Below, in pieces: positions 15,888 through 23,131 of a stretch of 43,834 nt of DNA. The notes under the pieces are model-generated. The model did not search any database and had not been told where the DNA came from. It saw only the letters and a program-made list of their open reading frames with translations. The number at the start of each line of letters is the position of its first letter. Position 1 is the first letter of the stretch. The DNA comes from Deltaproteobacteria bacterium (GTDB lineage Bacteria > Desulfobacterota > GWC2-55-46): assembly GCA_016212705.1 (NCBI GenBank), contig JACREU010000078.1:1-43834 (forward strand), read 5' to 3'. The translations under genes were made by a program, and so were the position numbers.

Positions 15888-17261
15888 CTATCTCCCCTTC
15901 TCTATCTTCAATTCCTTCATCCTCCTCCAGAGCGTCGTCCTGCTCATCTTAAGGAGCAGGGCGCACTCGCTGTACTTCCATCCGGTTTCATCAAGGGCGT
16001 TAAGTATTACCTCCCTCTCAAACGCCTTCAATGGCTCAGGCTCCCGTATCGAGCCGCGTAGCGCCCCCCTGCCCTTGAGCTCCTGTATGTCCTTCGGGAA
16101 GTGCTCAGTGGAGAGCGTCTTACCCTGGCAACGCACGAAGGCGTGCTCGATGACGTGCTCAAGCTCCCTGATGTTCCCGGGGTAGTCGTACTCCATCAGC
16201 AGTTCCATCGCGTTGGGGGAGACGTTCGTTATCCCCATGCCCATCTCCCGGTTGAACTTCTCGATAAAGTGCCTGACAAGCAGAGGTATGTCTTTTTTTC
16301 TCTCACGGAGCGATGGGAGTTGTATGGGGACTATTTTAAGCCTGTAATAGAGGTCTTCCCTGAACTCCCCCCTCCTTACCTCAGCCTTCAAGTCCTTGTT
16401 CGTGGCCGCGATGACGCGGACGTTTACCTTTATCGTCTTCGTGCCGCCTACGCGCTCGAATTCGCCTTCCTGGAGGACGCGGAGAAGCCGGAGCTGGGTG
16501 TGCGGTGTTATGTCGCCTATCTCATCCAAAAATATCGTCCCCTCGTCGGCCATTTCGAACCTGCCGAGCTTGTCGGCGATAGCGCCTGTGAAGGCCCCTT
16601 TTACGTGGCCGAAGAGCTCGCTCTCAAGGAGGCCTTCGGAGAGCGCCGCGCAGTTGACCTTTATGAGAGGCCCGTTAGAGCGCGGTGAGTTGTGGTGTAT
16701 GGCGTTCGCTATGAGCTCCTTGCCTGTCCCGGTCTCGCCCTCTATCAGGACCGTCGCCTTTGTCGGCGCGACTTCTTTCAAGAGCTCGAAGACCTCGTGC
16801 ATCTTGTGGTCCTTGCCGACGACGTTCTCAAAGGAGTACTTTCCCTTGAGCTCGTCCTTCAATTCCTTTATGAGAGAAACGTCCCTGAATATCTCTATGC
16901 CGCCGATGACGTTGTCGTTCTTGTCCTTAAGGAGCGCGGTATTGATGGAGAGCGTGACCTTCCTGTCGCCGTTCTCGAAAACAGCCTCGTAGTTATATAA
17001 GTGCTCTCCGGTCTTGATGGTTGTGTTTATCAGGCAACCGAATGTGCAGGCAGAGTGGCCCATGACGTCGCTGCACTTCGCGCAGTTAAGGAGTTCGTCG
17101 GCCCCGGCCCTCCCCAGTATCTCCTTTGCCGCCCTGTTCACAAAGAGTATCTTGTGGTTCAGCCCTATGACAACTACCCCGTCGGCTATGCTGTTCAGGA
17201 TCGCGTCGCTGTTCAAGCTTATGAGGTTATCTTCGTTGTTGTTTACGTCAGACGCTTCCAT
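15888..17261 (-). CDS. Sigma-54-dependent activator, PAS-AAA+-Fis, with a Cys-rich PAS loop
   Basis: A 457-residue enhancer-binding protein. A PAS domain (about residues 20-130) carries four cysteines at 60, 63, 72 and 76, a possible metal, heme or Fe-S redox site. The AAA+ domain has Walker A GETGTGKE (175-182), the sigma-54-contacting GAFTGA loop (222-227) and DEIGD. The C-terminus is a Fis-type helix-turn-helix (YSECALLLKMSRTTLWRRMKEL region). No receiver domain is present, so it is probably triggered through the PAS domain. GGAGG lies 7-8 nt before the ATG. It has its own sigma-70 promoter and lies directly beyond the terminator of the sigma-54-driven tiny-peptide operon, which is its most obvious target. 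Confidence 0.93.
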   Translation of the reverse strand: MEASDVNNNEDNLISLNSDAILNSIADGVVVIGLNHKILFVNRAAKEILGRAGADELLNCAKCSDVMGHSACTFGCLINTTIKTGEHLYNYEAVFENGDRKVTLSINTALLKDKNDNVIGGIEIFRDVSLIKELKDELKGKYSFENVVGKDHKMHEVFELLKEVAPTKATVLIEGETGTGKELIANAIHHNSPRSNGPLIKVNCAALSEGLLESELFGHVKGAFTGAIADKLGRFEMADEGTIFLDEIGDITPHTQLRLLRVLQEGEFERVGGTKTIKVNVRVIAATNKDLKAEVRRGEFREDLYYRLKIVPIQLPSLRERKKDIPLLVRHFIEKFNREMGMGITNVSPNAMELLMEYDYPGNIRELEHVIEHAFVRCQGKTLSTEHFPKDIQELKGRGALRGSIREPEPLKAFEREVILNALDETGWKYSECALLLKMSRTTLWRRMKELKIEKGR

Positions 17262-17293
17262 TGACGGACCTCCGGAGGATATACTCTTCGTAT

Positions 17294-17322
17294 ATTATAT
17301 GGCTCTCCCCCTGAAAAATCAA
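17294..17322 (-). promoter_or_regulatory. Sigma-70 promoter of the sigma-54 activator gene
   Basis: Minus strand TTGATT (17322-17317), a 17-nt spacer and a perfect TATAAT (17299-17294), about 33 nt before the activator ATG. The same two hexamers with the same spacing precede the DUF1858 gene. Confidence 0.6.
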
Positions 17323-17429
17323 CGGCAAATGTTTCATTTAAGGAACACTTGTTGCATTTTAGAGCAATATAAACAAAAATCAGGTATTTTTGGCAAGGTC
17401 GGGAAAAATAACAATTTTTAAGCAAAGAA

Positions 17430-17463
17430 AAACCCCTGTAAGGCCTGACCCTTACAGGGGTTT
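17430..17463 (-). terminator. Rho-independent terminator of the tiny-peptide operon
   Basis: Perfect 14-bp stem (AAACCCCTGTAAGG at 17430-17443, its complement at 17450-17463) with a 6-nt loop. Read on the minus strand it ends in TTTTTCTTT. It separates the peptide operon from the activator gene. Confidence 0.85.
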
Positions 17464-17468
17464 AGAGG

Positions 17469-17555
17469 AGAGCGTTTTGAGGAGGGTGAGTTGATGGGAT
17501 TGATTGCGGGGTCTTATGCAAACGGGCCCAGCCGTCAGGCCCGCGTAAACGCTCT
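17469..17555 (-). other. Structured 3' region between peptide gene D and the terminator
   Basis: A perfect 9-bp outer pair (AGAGCGTTT at 17469-17477 with AAACGCTCT at 17547-17555) encloses a 6-bp hairpin (17523-17528 with 17538-17543). The outer arm covers the stop codon of the last tiny gene. This could be a stability element, a small RNA processed from the 3' end, or a control structure of a type I toxin-like mRNA. No function is proven. Confidence 0.35.
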
Positions 17556-17637
17556 ATCTCACCACCGCCGCTATTATCGCCGTCACTATCGCCAGGTGGG
17601 CGGCCGCTTCTACAATCTGAAAGAATCTCTGTCTCAT
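17554..17637 (-). CDS. Tiny membrane peptide D (27 aa), last gene of the sigma-54 operon
   Basis: ATG at 17637, TAG at 17554-17556. A near-ideal ribosome-binding site, AAGGAGGT, lies 7 nt before the start, which is strong evidence for translation of so short a frame. The peptide has a basic N-terminus (MRQRFF), then Glu10 at the edge of one helix (AAAHLAIVTAIIAAVV) and a final Arg. Its helix core HLAIVTAIIAAVV aligns with NLAIIVTIVSAVF of the lone peptide at 26.4 kb, with six identical positions in thirteen. It lies 89 nt after gene C and is followed by a structured region and terminator. No family is recognised. It may be an inner-membrane accessory peptide or a toxin-like peptide. Confidence 0.75.
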   Translation of the reverse strand: MRQRFFQIVEAAAHLAIVTAIIAAVVR

Positions 17638-17726
17638 GATATTTACCTCCTTCGTTTGTTACAGTGACCATTATACATGGCCAATATTAAGGCCTCGTTA
17701 AAGGACGAATACTTTTTCGCGGTCCG

Positions 17727-17870
17727 TCAACCTATGACACCGCCTGATTGAAGAAGGGTCATCGAGACAAGGGCGAGTATGCCGAGGCCGAGTGATACCG
17801 CCTCCATCCAAAGTATCCGTCCCTTCATCATCTTCTCCAGCGTCCTCATGTGCCCGGTCAGCGCCCTCAT
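17727..17870 (-). CDS. Tiny membrane peptide C (47 aa) of the sigma-54 operon
   Basis: ATG at 17870 overlaps the TGA of peptide B (ATGA), so translation is probably coupled; stop TGA at 17727-17729. The first 19 residues are basic and probably cytoplasmic (MRALTGHMRTLEKMMKGR). One hydrophobic helix follows, from about residue 19 to 40 (ILWMEAVSLGLGILALVSM), with Glu23 at the same relative place as in the other peptides. The tail is short and Gly-rich. It is the longest of the set and the only one with a clear amphipathic N-terminal extension. No family is recognised. Confidence 0.7.
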   Translation of the reverse strand: MRALTGHMRTLEKMMKGRILWMEAVSLGLGILALVSMTLLQSGGVIG

Positions 17871-17959
17871 GACAACGCAAGCCTCGATATGAGCGTCGCC
17901 GCCAGGATGCTCATGAATATCGCTATTATTTCAATCGTCCCTATCCTGTACTTGTGCAT
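17867..17959 (-). CDS. Tiny membrane peptide B (30 aa) of the sigma-54 operon
   Basis: ATG at 17959, TGA at 17867-17869. AAAGGAG lies 6 nt before the start. The basic N-terminus (MHKYR) is followed by a single hydrophobic helix with Glu10 near its start (IGTIEIIAIFMSILAATLIS). The positive N-terminus predicts an N-in orientation. It begins 21 nt after the stop of peptide A and overlaps peptide C by 4 nt. No family is recognised. Confidence 0.75.
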   Translation of the reverse strand: MHKYRIGTIEIIAIFMSILAATLISRLALS

Positions 17960-17980
17960 ATTTGTCTCCTTTCTCACTGA

Positions 17981-18073
17981 TTAAGCTACAACGACGAGGG
18001 GGCCTACACCCATGATCCCCGCCATTATGATGACCGATACCTCTATCAACAACTCCAGAGCCCCTATCGTCAC
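17981..18073 (-). CDS. Tiny membrane peptide A (30 aa), first gene of the sigma-54 operon, GTG start
   Basis: GTG at 18073, TAA at 17981-17983. GGGGAGGT lies 7 nt before the GTG, a strong ribosome-binding site. The peptide is almost entirely hydrophobic (TIGALELLIEVSVIIMAGIM, then GVGPLVVVA) with Glu7 and Glu11 and no basic residue. Its start is about 40 nt after the predicted sigma-54 transcription start. It could insert as one helix, or be too hydrophobic to act alone and need partners B-D. No family is recognised. Confidence 0.7.
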   Translation of the reverse strand: MTIGALELLIEVSVIIMAGIMGVGPLVVVA

Positions 18074-18126
18074 TTTGTCCACCTCCCCTGATTGCACTCT
18101 ATTAACACCAGCCTGCATTCTTTATT

Positions 18127-18142
18127 TGCATAAATGGTGCCA
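18127..18142 (-). promoter_or_regulatory. Sigma-54 (-24/-12) promoter of the tiny-peptide operon
   Basis: Read on the minus strand the site is TGGCACCATTTATGCA. The GG and GC pairs are exactly 12 nt apart, and the match to TGGCAC-N5-TTGCA fails only at the first T of the -12 box. The transcription start would lie near 18115, about 40 nt before the GTG of peptide A. The activator encoded just downstream has the GAFTGA loop needed to use such a promoter. Confidence 0.8.
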
Positions 18143-18305
18143 AAGAACCCTGCTGACCATAACTATTTGTTTTTATTGCTATATTTAGAGGCAGGCCATT
18201 TCACATACCTTATGCTATATTTCAAAAATGAAAAAAAAAACAGGATTATTTCGATAAAATCAATAAAATCAGCATATTACGTAATATTTTCAAAAAAGAA
18301 ACATT

Positions 18306-18338
18306 TTTCACCCATGAAACAAAGCCTCATGGGTGAAA
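18306..18338. promoter_or_regulatory. Perfect inverted repeat, candidate enhancer site for the sigma-54 activator
   Basis: TTTCACCCATGA (18306-18317), a 9-nt spacer, then the exact complement TCATGGGTGAAA (18327-18338). It sits about 190-225 bp upstream of the predicted sigma-54 start, where Fis-type activators usually bind. It is not needed as a terminator, because the DUF1858 gene already has one at 18375-18401. Confidence 0.55.
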
Positions 18339-18374
18339 CGCTTATATCGAAAAGATGAAGAGAGGTAAAATGAA

Positions 18375-18401
18375 AGGGGCAGGCTTATTAAGCCTGCCCC
18401 T
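18375..18401 (-). terminator. Rho-independent terminator of the DUF1858 gene
   Basis: Perfect 12-bp stem AGGGGCAGGCTT / AAGCCTGCCCCT with a 3-nt loop, 31 nt after the DUF1858 stop. On the minus strand a short T-rich run (TTCATTTTA) follows. Confidence 0.7.
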
Positions 18402-18432
18402 AAGAGGTTATCTGAAAAGACCTGTTAAATAT

Positions 18433-18657
18433 TCAGACTTTTGCCTCGTCCGACTTCGCGGCCTCGATCAACTCGCCCACGAACATGTTGACGTCGGTTG
18501 AGTGCATCGCGCACGCCATTGATATAGGCTCACCGCCGAATGCGGGACATGTGAAGCACCCTGAGCCAAAATGCTTCGAGAATACCGCCTTGGTAGCCGG
18601 CCACCTCGTCGTTACTTCTCCGGTGGTCATGTCGCCAGTTATGCTTTCCGCAGACAT
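18433..18657 (-). CDS. DUF1858 domain protein
   Basis: A 74-residue soluble protein. Cys34 and Cys37 are in GSGCFTCPAF and a third cysteine is at 49 (SMACAMH), the usual pattern of DUF1858 proteins, which resemble the N-terminal part of ScdA/RIC-type proteins and often go with anaerobic redox metabolism. AAGGAGG lies 5 nt before the ATG. It has a sigma-70 promoter (18712-18740) and its own terminator, so it is a single-gene unit. The function of the family is not established; a metal or Fe-S related role is plausible. Confidence 0.85.
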   Translation of the reverse strand: MSAESITGDMTTGEVTTRWPATKAVFSKHFGSGCFTCPAFGGEPISMACAMHSTDVNMFVGELIEAAKSDEAKV

Positions 18658-18711
18658 TATCTTCCTCCTTGGGTCTTAATATATTACTAATATAGCCAAC
18701 TTTCTCATCTA

Positions 18712-18740
18712 ATTATATGATCTTAGTCATGAATAATCAA
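18712..18740 (-). promoter_or_regulatory. Sigma-70 promoter of the DUF1858 gene
   Basis: Minus strand TTGATT (18740-18735), a 17-nt spacer and a perfect TATAAT (18717-18712), 54 nt before the ATG. Confidence 0.6.
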
Positions 18741-18831
18741 GCGCCGTCATATGTGACCTCAAAAAAAACTCATTTGACTTTAAGCGCCCCTCGAACTCGG
18801 CCCACTCGGATGCACGAGGCGTTGATTTTTT

Positions 18832-21800
18832 TTAAAGGGCCTCGGCAGGGGCTTTTCTCTTGAACGGGTACCTTAATCTTCTGAACAACTTGAGTCCGCT
18901 CAGATCGTCGAATACAGAATAGAAGACCGGGACGATGAGGAGCGTAACAAGCAGGCAGAGCGCCTGCCCCCCGACTATGACTATCGCCATCGAGGCCCTC
19001 GATCCGGACCCGTCGCCGCTACCTAAGGTTACTGGCAACATCCCAGCGATGATGGCGAAGGTCGTCATGAGGATCGGGCGGAGCCTTACTTTATTGGCGA
19101 GCATCTGCGCGGCGTATTTGTCCATCCCGCGCGCGCGTAGCGTATTCGTGTAGTCAATTTGCAGTATCGCGTTCTTTTTGACGACGCCGATGAGTATGAA
19201 GAGCCCCATGACGCTGTAGATGTTTATGGAGTTCCCGGCTATTATGAGCGAGAGTATCCCGAAGGGAATGGACAGGAATATCGATATCATGATACTGACC
19301 GGGTGGATGAAGCTTTCGAACTGCGCCGCCAGCACCATGTATATGAATATGAGGCTCAGGACGAACGCGATGAGGAAGTTCTGGAAGGTCTCCTGCATGA
19401 GCTTGCCGCGCCCGAGGAAGTTCGTCGAGTACTCGGAGGGCATGTTGAGCCCGGCAACTACGCGGTTCGCGTCGGTCATCGCCTCGCCGAGCGGTTTCCC
19501 GTGGAGGTTCGATATTACCGTTATCTGCCTCCCCTGCGCGTATCTGTCTATCTGTCCGGGGCTGACGCCCGGGGTGAGGACGGCGAAGTTGTTGAGCTTG
19601 ACGAGCCTCCCCTGGTTGTTCGGGACGGTGAGCTCTTCGATTACCGAGGAGTCCTTCCTGAAGTTATCCTTCAGGCGGAGCCTCACGTTATACTGCTCGT
19701 CGCCTTCCCTGTAGAGCGTTACCTTCTCGCCGCCTACCATCGTCCGGAGGCTCGACGCGATAGCCTCCACCTTGACGCCGAGGTCGGAGGCCTTTTTCCT
19801 GTCGATGTGGACCTGGACCTCCGGATGGCGCAGAGCCTGCCCGGTGTCGGTGTCCACAAAGCCCGGTATGGCGGAGAGCCTCTTTATTACCTCGCCGGAG
19901 TACTCGTCGAGCTTCTTTAATTCCGGCCCCCGGACGATAAGGTTAAAGGGGGTAGACTTGAAGCCGCCGCCTGATATGAGGTTTATGGTCTGGACGCCTG
20001 TGCGCAGGCCCGGGAACCTCTTCATGAGGGCGCGCGCCTCCTGCATTATCTCGCTCTGGGTGCGCTCCCTTTGCGACATGTGTTTCAATCCCACGTAGAT
20101 GGAGGCGTCGGTCACGTTCGTCATGTACTGGCCGCGCACGCCTATGTTAGTGAAGACCTTTTCGACCTCCGGGATCTTCGCTATCTCCGTCTCGATGGAC
20201 CTTAATATCGCGTCGCTCTTTTCAAGCGACGAGCCCGGAGGCGTCTCCACTATCACCTCGAACTCGCTCATGTCGTCGTCGATGACGAACTCGGCCTTCG
20301 ACATTTTGGCGAGCGGGACGACGGAGTAGAGTATGGCCAGCGCAATGATGACCGATACGGCCCTGTGGTTCAGGCACCACTTGAGCATCCGGAGATAGCC
20401 GGATTCCATCCGCGAGTAAAGAAACGACTTCTTCTCAGCCTTCTCCCCGTTATGTTTGAGCTTTAAGAGGCGGGACGCGAGCATCGGCGTAAGCGTGAAC
20501 GAGACGAGGAGCGAGATCATTATGGCGAAGGCGGCGGTCAACCCGAAGCTCTTCCAGAACCTTCCGACGAGGCCGGACATGAACGCCACCGGGAGGAATA
20601 TGACGACGAGGGATAGGGTCGTAGCCATGACGGCCAGCGCTATCTCTTTCGTGCCCTGGATGGCCGCGTCGAACGCGCTCTTCTTCTCCTCCTCCATGTG
20701 CCTGAATATGTTTTCAAGGACGATGATAGCGTCGTCTATGACTATGCCCGTGCAGACGGAGAGCGCGAGCAACGTCATGTTGTTCAGCGTAAAGCCCATG
20801 TACTTCAAGATAGTGAACGTGCCTATGATGGAGGACGGGATCGCTAACGCCGCGATAAACGCGGTCCGGAAGTCCCTTATGAAGAGGAGTATGATGATGG
20901 AGGCGAGTATAGAGCCGAGGACCAGGTGCTCCTCTACCTGCGCGACCGCGCTCTTTATGAACTTCGACTGGTCTATGACGACCTGTATCTCGATATCCGG
21001 CGGTAGCGTCGACCTTATCTCCGATAAGCTGGCCTTAACGCTCTCCACCACCTGGACGGTGTTCGTGCCTGACTGCTTCCTTATGAGGGCGGAGACCGCG
21101 TTCTTGCCGTTAAGCCTTGAAACGGTCCTCGGCTCCTCTTCGCCGTCCGTCGCGTAGCCGATGTCCCTTATACGGACGGGAGAGCCCTTGAAGTCGGCGA
21201 CTATGAGGTCATTGAACTCTTCCGACTTCTCAATCCTGCCCATGGTGCGCAGGCCCTCTTCCCGCGCCTCCCAGGTGATCCTCCCACCGGGGACCTCTAC
21301 GTTCTGGCGCTTCAGCGCGTCCTTCACATTGGCTATGGAAAGCCTGTAGGCAGTGAGCCTGTCCGGGTCTACGACGACCTGTATCTCCCGAGACCTCCCG
21401 CCGACGAGCGTTATCGCCCCTATGTCCTTTATGGCCTCAAGCTGTCTCTTTATCCTCTTGTCGGCTATCTCGGTTATCTCGCGGGGCGACCTCTTGCCCG
21501 AGACGACTATCGACATTATCGGGGCGGCGTCAGGGTCGAATTTTTCGATAATGGGCGAATCCGTCCCCGGAGGGAACTCCCCGAGCACGGCTGAGACGCG
21601 GTCACGGACCTCGTTCGCCGCCACATCGATATTTTTCTCCAGCTTGAAGGTGGCGAATACCTGGGACTGGCCTTCGATGGTCGTCGAGCGGAGCTCATCT
21701 ATCCCGTTTATGGTGTTGACGGCCTCCTCGACCCTCTTGGTTATCTGGTTCTCAATCTCTTCCGGGGAGGCGCCGTCGAGCCTTGTAGTGACCGTAATGG

Positions 21801-21930
21801 TGGGGAGGTCGACCTTGGGGAATATGTCGAGCCCCAGGTCCCTGTATGAGGCGAGCCCCATGACGACGAGGCTCATTATTATCATCGTGGCGAAGACCGG
21901 CCTTCTTATGCATATCTCGTATAGGGACAT
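18832..21930 (-). CDS. RND efflux pump, inner-membrane transporter (HAE1 type)
   Basis: A 1032-residue AcrB/MexB-type proton-driven transporter. The N-terminus MSLYEICIRRPVFATMI matches the first helix of the family. Two periplasmic porter/docking loops and twelve helices are laid out as expected, and helix 4 carries the proton-relay pair in GIVIDDAIIVLEN. It would export hydrophobic or amphiphilic compounds through the adaptor and TolC-like channel encoded directly upstream; the gap to the adaptor gene is 29 nt. AAAGGG precedes the ATG. Expression is probably set by the TetR repressor at the head of the operon. The substrate cannot be predicted. Confidence 0.95.
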   Translation of the reverse strand: MSLYEICIRRPVFATMIIMSLVVMGLASYRDLGLDIFPKVDLPTITVTTRLDGASPEEIENQITKRVEEAVNTINGIDELRSTTIEGQSQVFATFKLEKNIDVAANEVRDRVSAVLGEFPPGTDSPIIEKFDPDAAPIMSIVVSGKRSPREITEIADKRIKRQLEAIKDIGAITLVGGRSREIQVVVDPDRLTAYRLSIANVKDALKRQNVEVPGGRITWEAREEGLRTMGRIEKSEEFNDLIVADFKGSPVRIRDIGYATDGEEEPRTVSRLNGKNAVSALIRKQSGTNTVQVVESVKASLSEIRSTLPPDIEIQVVIDQSKFIKSAVAQVEEHLVLGSILASIIILLFIRDFRTAFIAALAIPSSIIGTFTILKYMGFTLNNMTLLALSVCTGIVIDDAIIVLENIFRHMEEEKKSAFDAAIQGTKEIALAVMATTLSLVVIFLPVAFMSGLVGRFWKSFGLTAAFAIMISLLVSFTLTPMLASRLLKLKHNGEKAEKKSFLYSRMESGYLRMLKWCLNHRAVSVIIALAILYSVVPLAKMSKAEFVIDDDMSEFEVIVETPPGSSLEKSDAILRSIETEIAKIPEVEKVFTNIGVRGQYMTNVTDASIYVGLKHMSQRERTQSEIMQEARALMKRFPGLRTGVQTINLISGGGFKSTPFNLIVRGPELKKLDEYSGEVIKRLSAIPGFVDTDTGQALRHPEVQVHIDRKKASDLGVKVEAIASSLRTMVGGEKVTLYREGDEQYNVRLRLKDNFRKDSSVIEELTVPNNQGRLVKLNNFAVLTPGVSPGQIDRYAQGRQITVISNLHGKPLGEAMTDANRVVAGLNMPSEYSTNFLGRGKLMQETFQNFLIAFVLSLIFIYMVLAAQFESFIHPVSIMISIFLSIPFGILSLIIAGNSINIYSVMGLFILIGVVKKNAILQIDYTNTLRARGMDKYAAQMLANKVRLRPILMTTFAIIAGMLPVTLGSGDGSGSRASMAIVIVGGQALCLLVTLLIVPVFYSVFDDLSGLKLFRRLRYPFKRKAPAEAL

Positions 21931-21959
21931 CTTATACCCTTTAAAATGCGCTGTTTTTT

Positions 21960-23093
21960 CTACTCTGCGACATTGACCTTCGCGCCCTCGAAAAGGTTCG
22001 CGAGGTTCGTGGAGGCTATCTTATCTCCGGGCAAAACGTCCCCGACTATCTCTATAGAAGAGCCTACCCTTCCGCCGGTCTTTATAGTCTTTTCACGGAC
22101 TGCCCCGTCTTTCACTACGAAGACCTTGGTGATGCCGACGAACGAATAGACGGCGGACTCCGGGGCGAACGGGACTCCGGAATCCTTCTTGGTGAATATC
22201 CGGGCCTTGGCGAAGAAACCAGGTTTAAGCTCGCCCTTCGCGTTCGGCACCTCCGCCTCTATGGCGAGCGTCCTCGTCTCGGCGTCGACCGCGGGGCTCA
22301 CCCTTTTCAAGACGCCCTTGAACTCCCTGTCTTTAAACGCCTCGACGGCTATCATTACGGCCTGCCCAGGCTTCATCTGCGGGACAGCGGTTTCAGCTAC
22401 CGTCCCGCGGAACTTAAGGACGCCGGTCGAGACGACGGCAAAGGCCTTCTTGTTCGCCTCGATCGTCTCACCCTTTGATATGAACCGCTCCCGAACCTCC
22501 CCGTCTATCGGGGATTTCACAGTAGCGTCGTCGAGCCGTTCTTTCGCGAGGCCCATCTTCGCGTTCGACTGCTCTACCCTCGCCTCTGCCTCGCTCAACT
22601 GCGCCCTGGCGACGTCGAACTGCGTCCTGGCGGAGTCGAACTGGCTGTTCGATACCATCCCGTTTTTGTAGAGCTCTTCGTACCTCTTGAGCGTCGTATC
22701 CGCGTCCGATAGACGCGCCCTTTCCTTATCGAGCGCCTTAACGTTAGTCTGGTGAGCGGACCTGGCGTCGTCTAAGGCGAGCCTGAAGTCCGTCGGGTCG
22801 AGGACGGCGAGCGCCTGCCCGGCCTTTACCCTGTCGCCGAGGTCTGCCGCAATGCTGCGCACCCTGCCGGTCACTTCCGCGCTTACGACAGCCTCCTCAA
22901 GGGCGAAGAGCGTGCCAACGGAGTCCACCGACCTCTCTACGGTCTTCGCTTCCACGAGCGCGGTCTTTACGGTCAATGCCTGGGGGGCGGCCGCGTTCTC
23001 CGAGTTAACCGCCTTCTGTTTTTCGCCGGAACACCCGGCCCCTAAGAGAAGCGGGAGCGCGAGGAGGGCTGTTGCGAGGGTCCTGGATTTCAT
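21960..23093 (-). CDS. RND periplasmic adaptor (membrane fusion protein), lipoprotein
   Basis: A 377-residue HlyD/AcrA-family adaptor. The signal peptide ends in a lipobox (LLLGAGC), so the mature protein is probably anchored by lipid. Lipoyl-like halves flank a coiled-coil hairpin rich in Ala, Glu, Arg and Lys (about residues 105-185), followed by beta-barrel and membrane-proximal segments (KSPIDGEVRERFISKGE, VVSTGVLKFRGTVAE). The ATG at 23093, with GAAGGAG 8 nt upstream, was preferred to a TTG one codon earlier. It joins the RND pump to the outer-membrane channel. Confidence 0.93.
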   Translation of the reverse strand: MKSRTLATALLALPLLLGAGCSGEKQKAVNSENAAAPQALTVKTALVEAKTVERSVDSVGTLFALEEAVVSAEVTGRVRSIAADLGDRVKAGQALAVLDPTDFRLALDDARSAHQTNVKALDKERARLSDADTTLKRYEELYKNGMVSNSQFDSARTQFDVARAQLSEAEARVEQSNAKMGLAKERLDDATVKSPIDGEVRERFISKGETIEANKKAFAVVSTGVLKFRGTVAETAVPQMKPGQAVMIAVEAFKDREFKGVLKRVSPAVDAETRTLAIEAEVPNAKGELKPGFFAKARIFTKKDSGVPFAPESAVYSFVGITKVFVVKDGAVREKTIKTGGRVGSSIEIVGDVLPGDKIASTNLANLFEGAKVNVAE

Positions 23094-23131
23094 CAAAAAA
23101 GCTCCTTCGATTGTTATACCGGCGTTCCTGG

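Larger units (their letters stand above)
18074..18432. other. Intergenic control region of the tiny-peptide operon
   Basis: This 359-nt stretch is much more AT-rich than its surroundings, with several A-tracts. It holds, in order away from the operon, the sigma-54 promoter, an A/T-rich bendable segment, a 33-bp inverted repeat and the terminator of the DUF1858 gene. A 74-codon plus-strand frame here (18134-18358) has no ribosome-binding site and AT-driven composition and was not called. Confidence 0.7.

Noticed and set aside
18134-18358. 74-codon plus-strand frame in the tiny-peptide control region
   Set aside because: It runs through the sigma-54 site and the inverted repeat, has no ribosome-binding site, and its Lys/Ile/Phe-rich composition follows from the AT-rich DNA.
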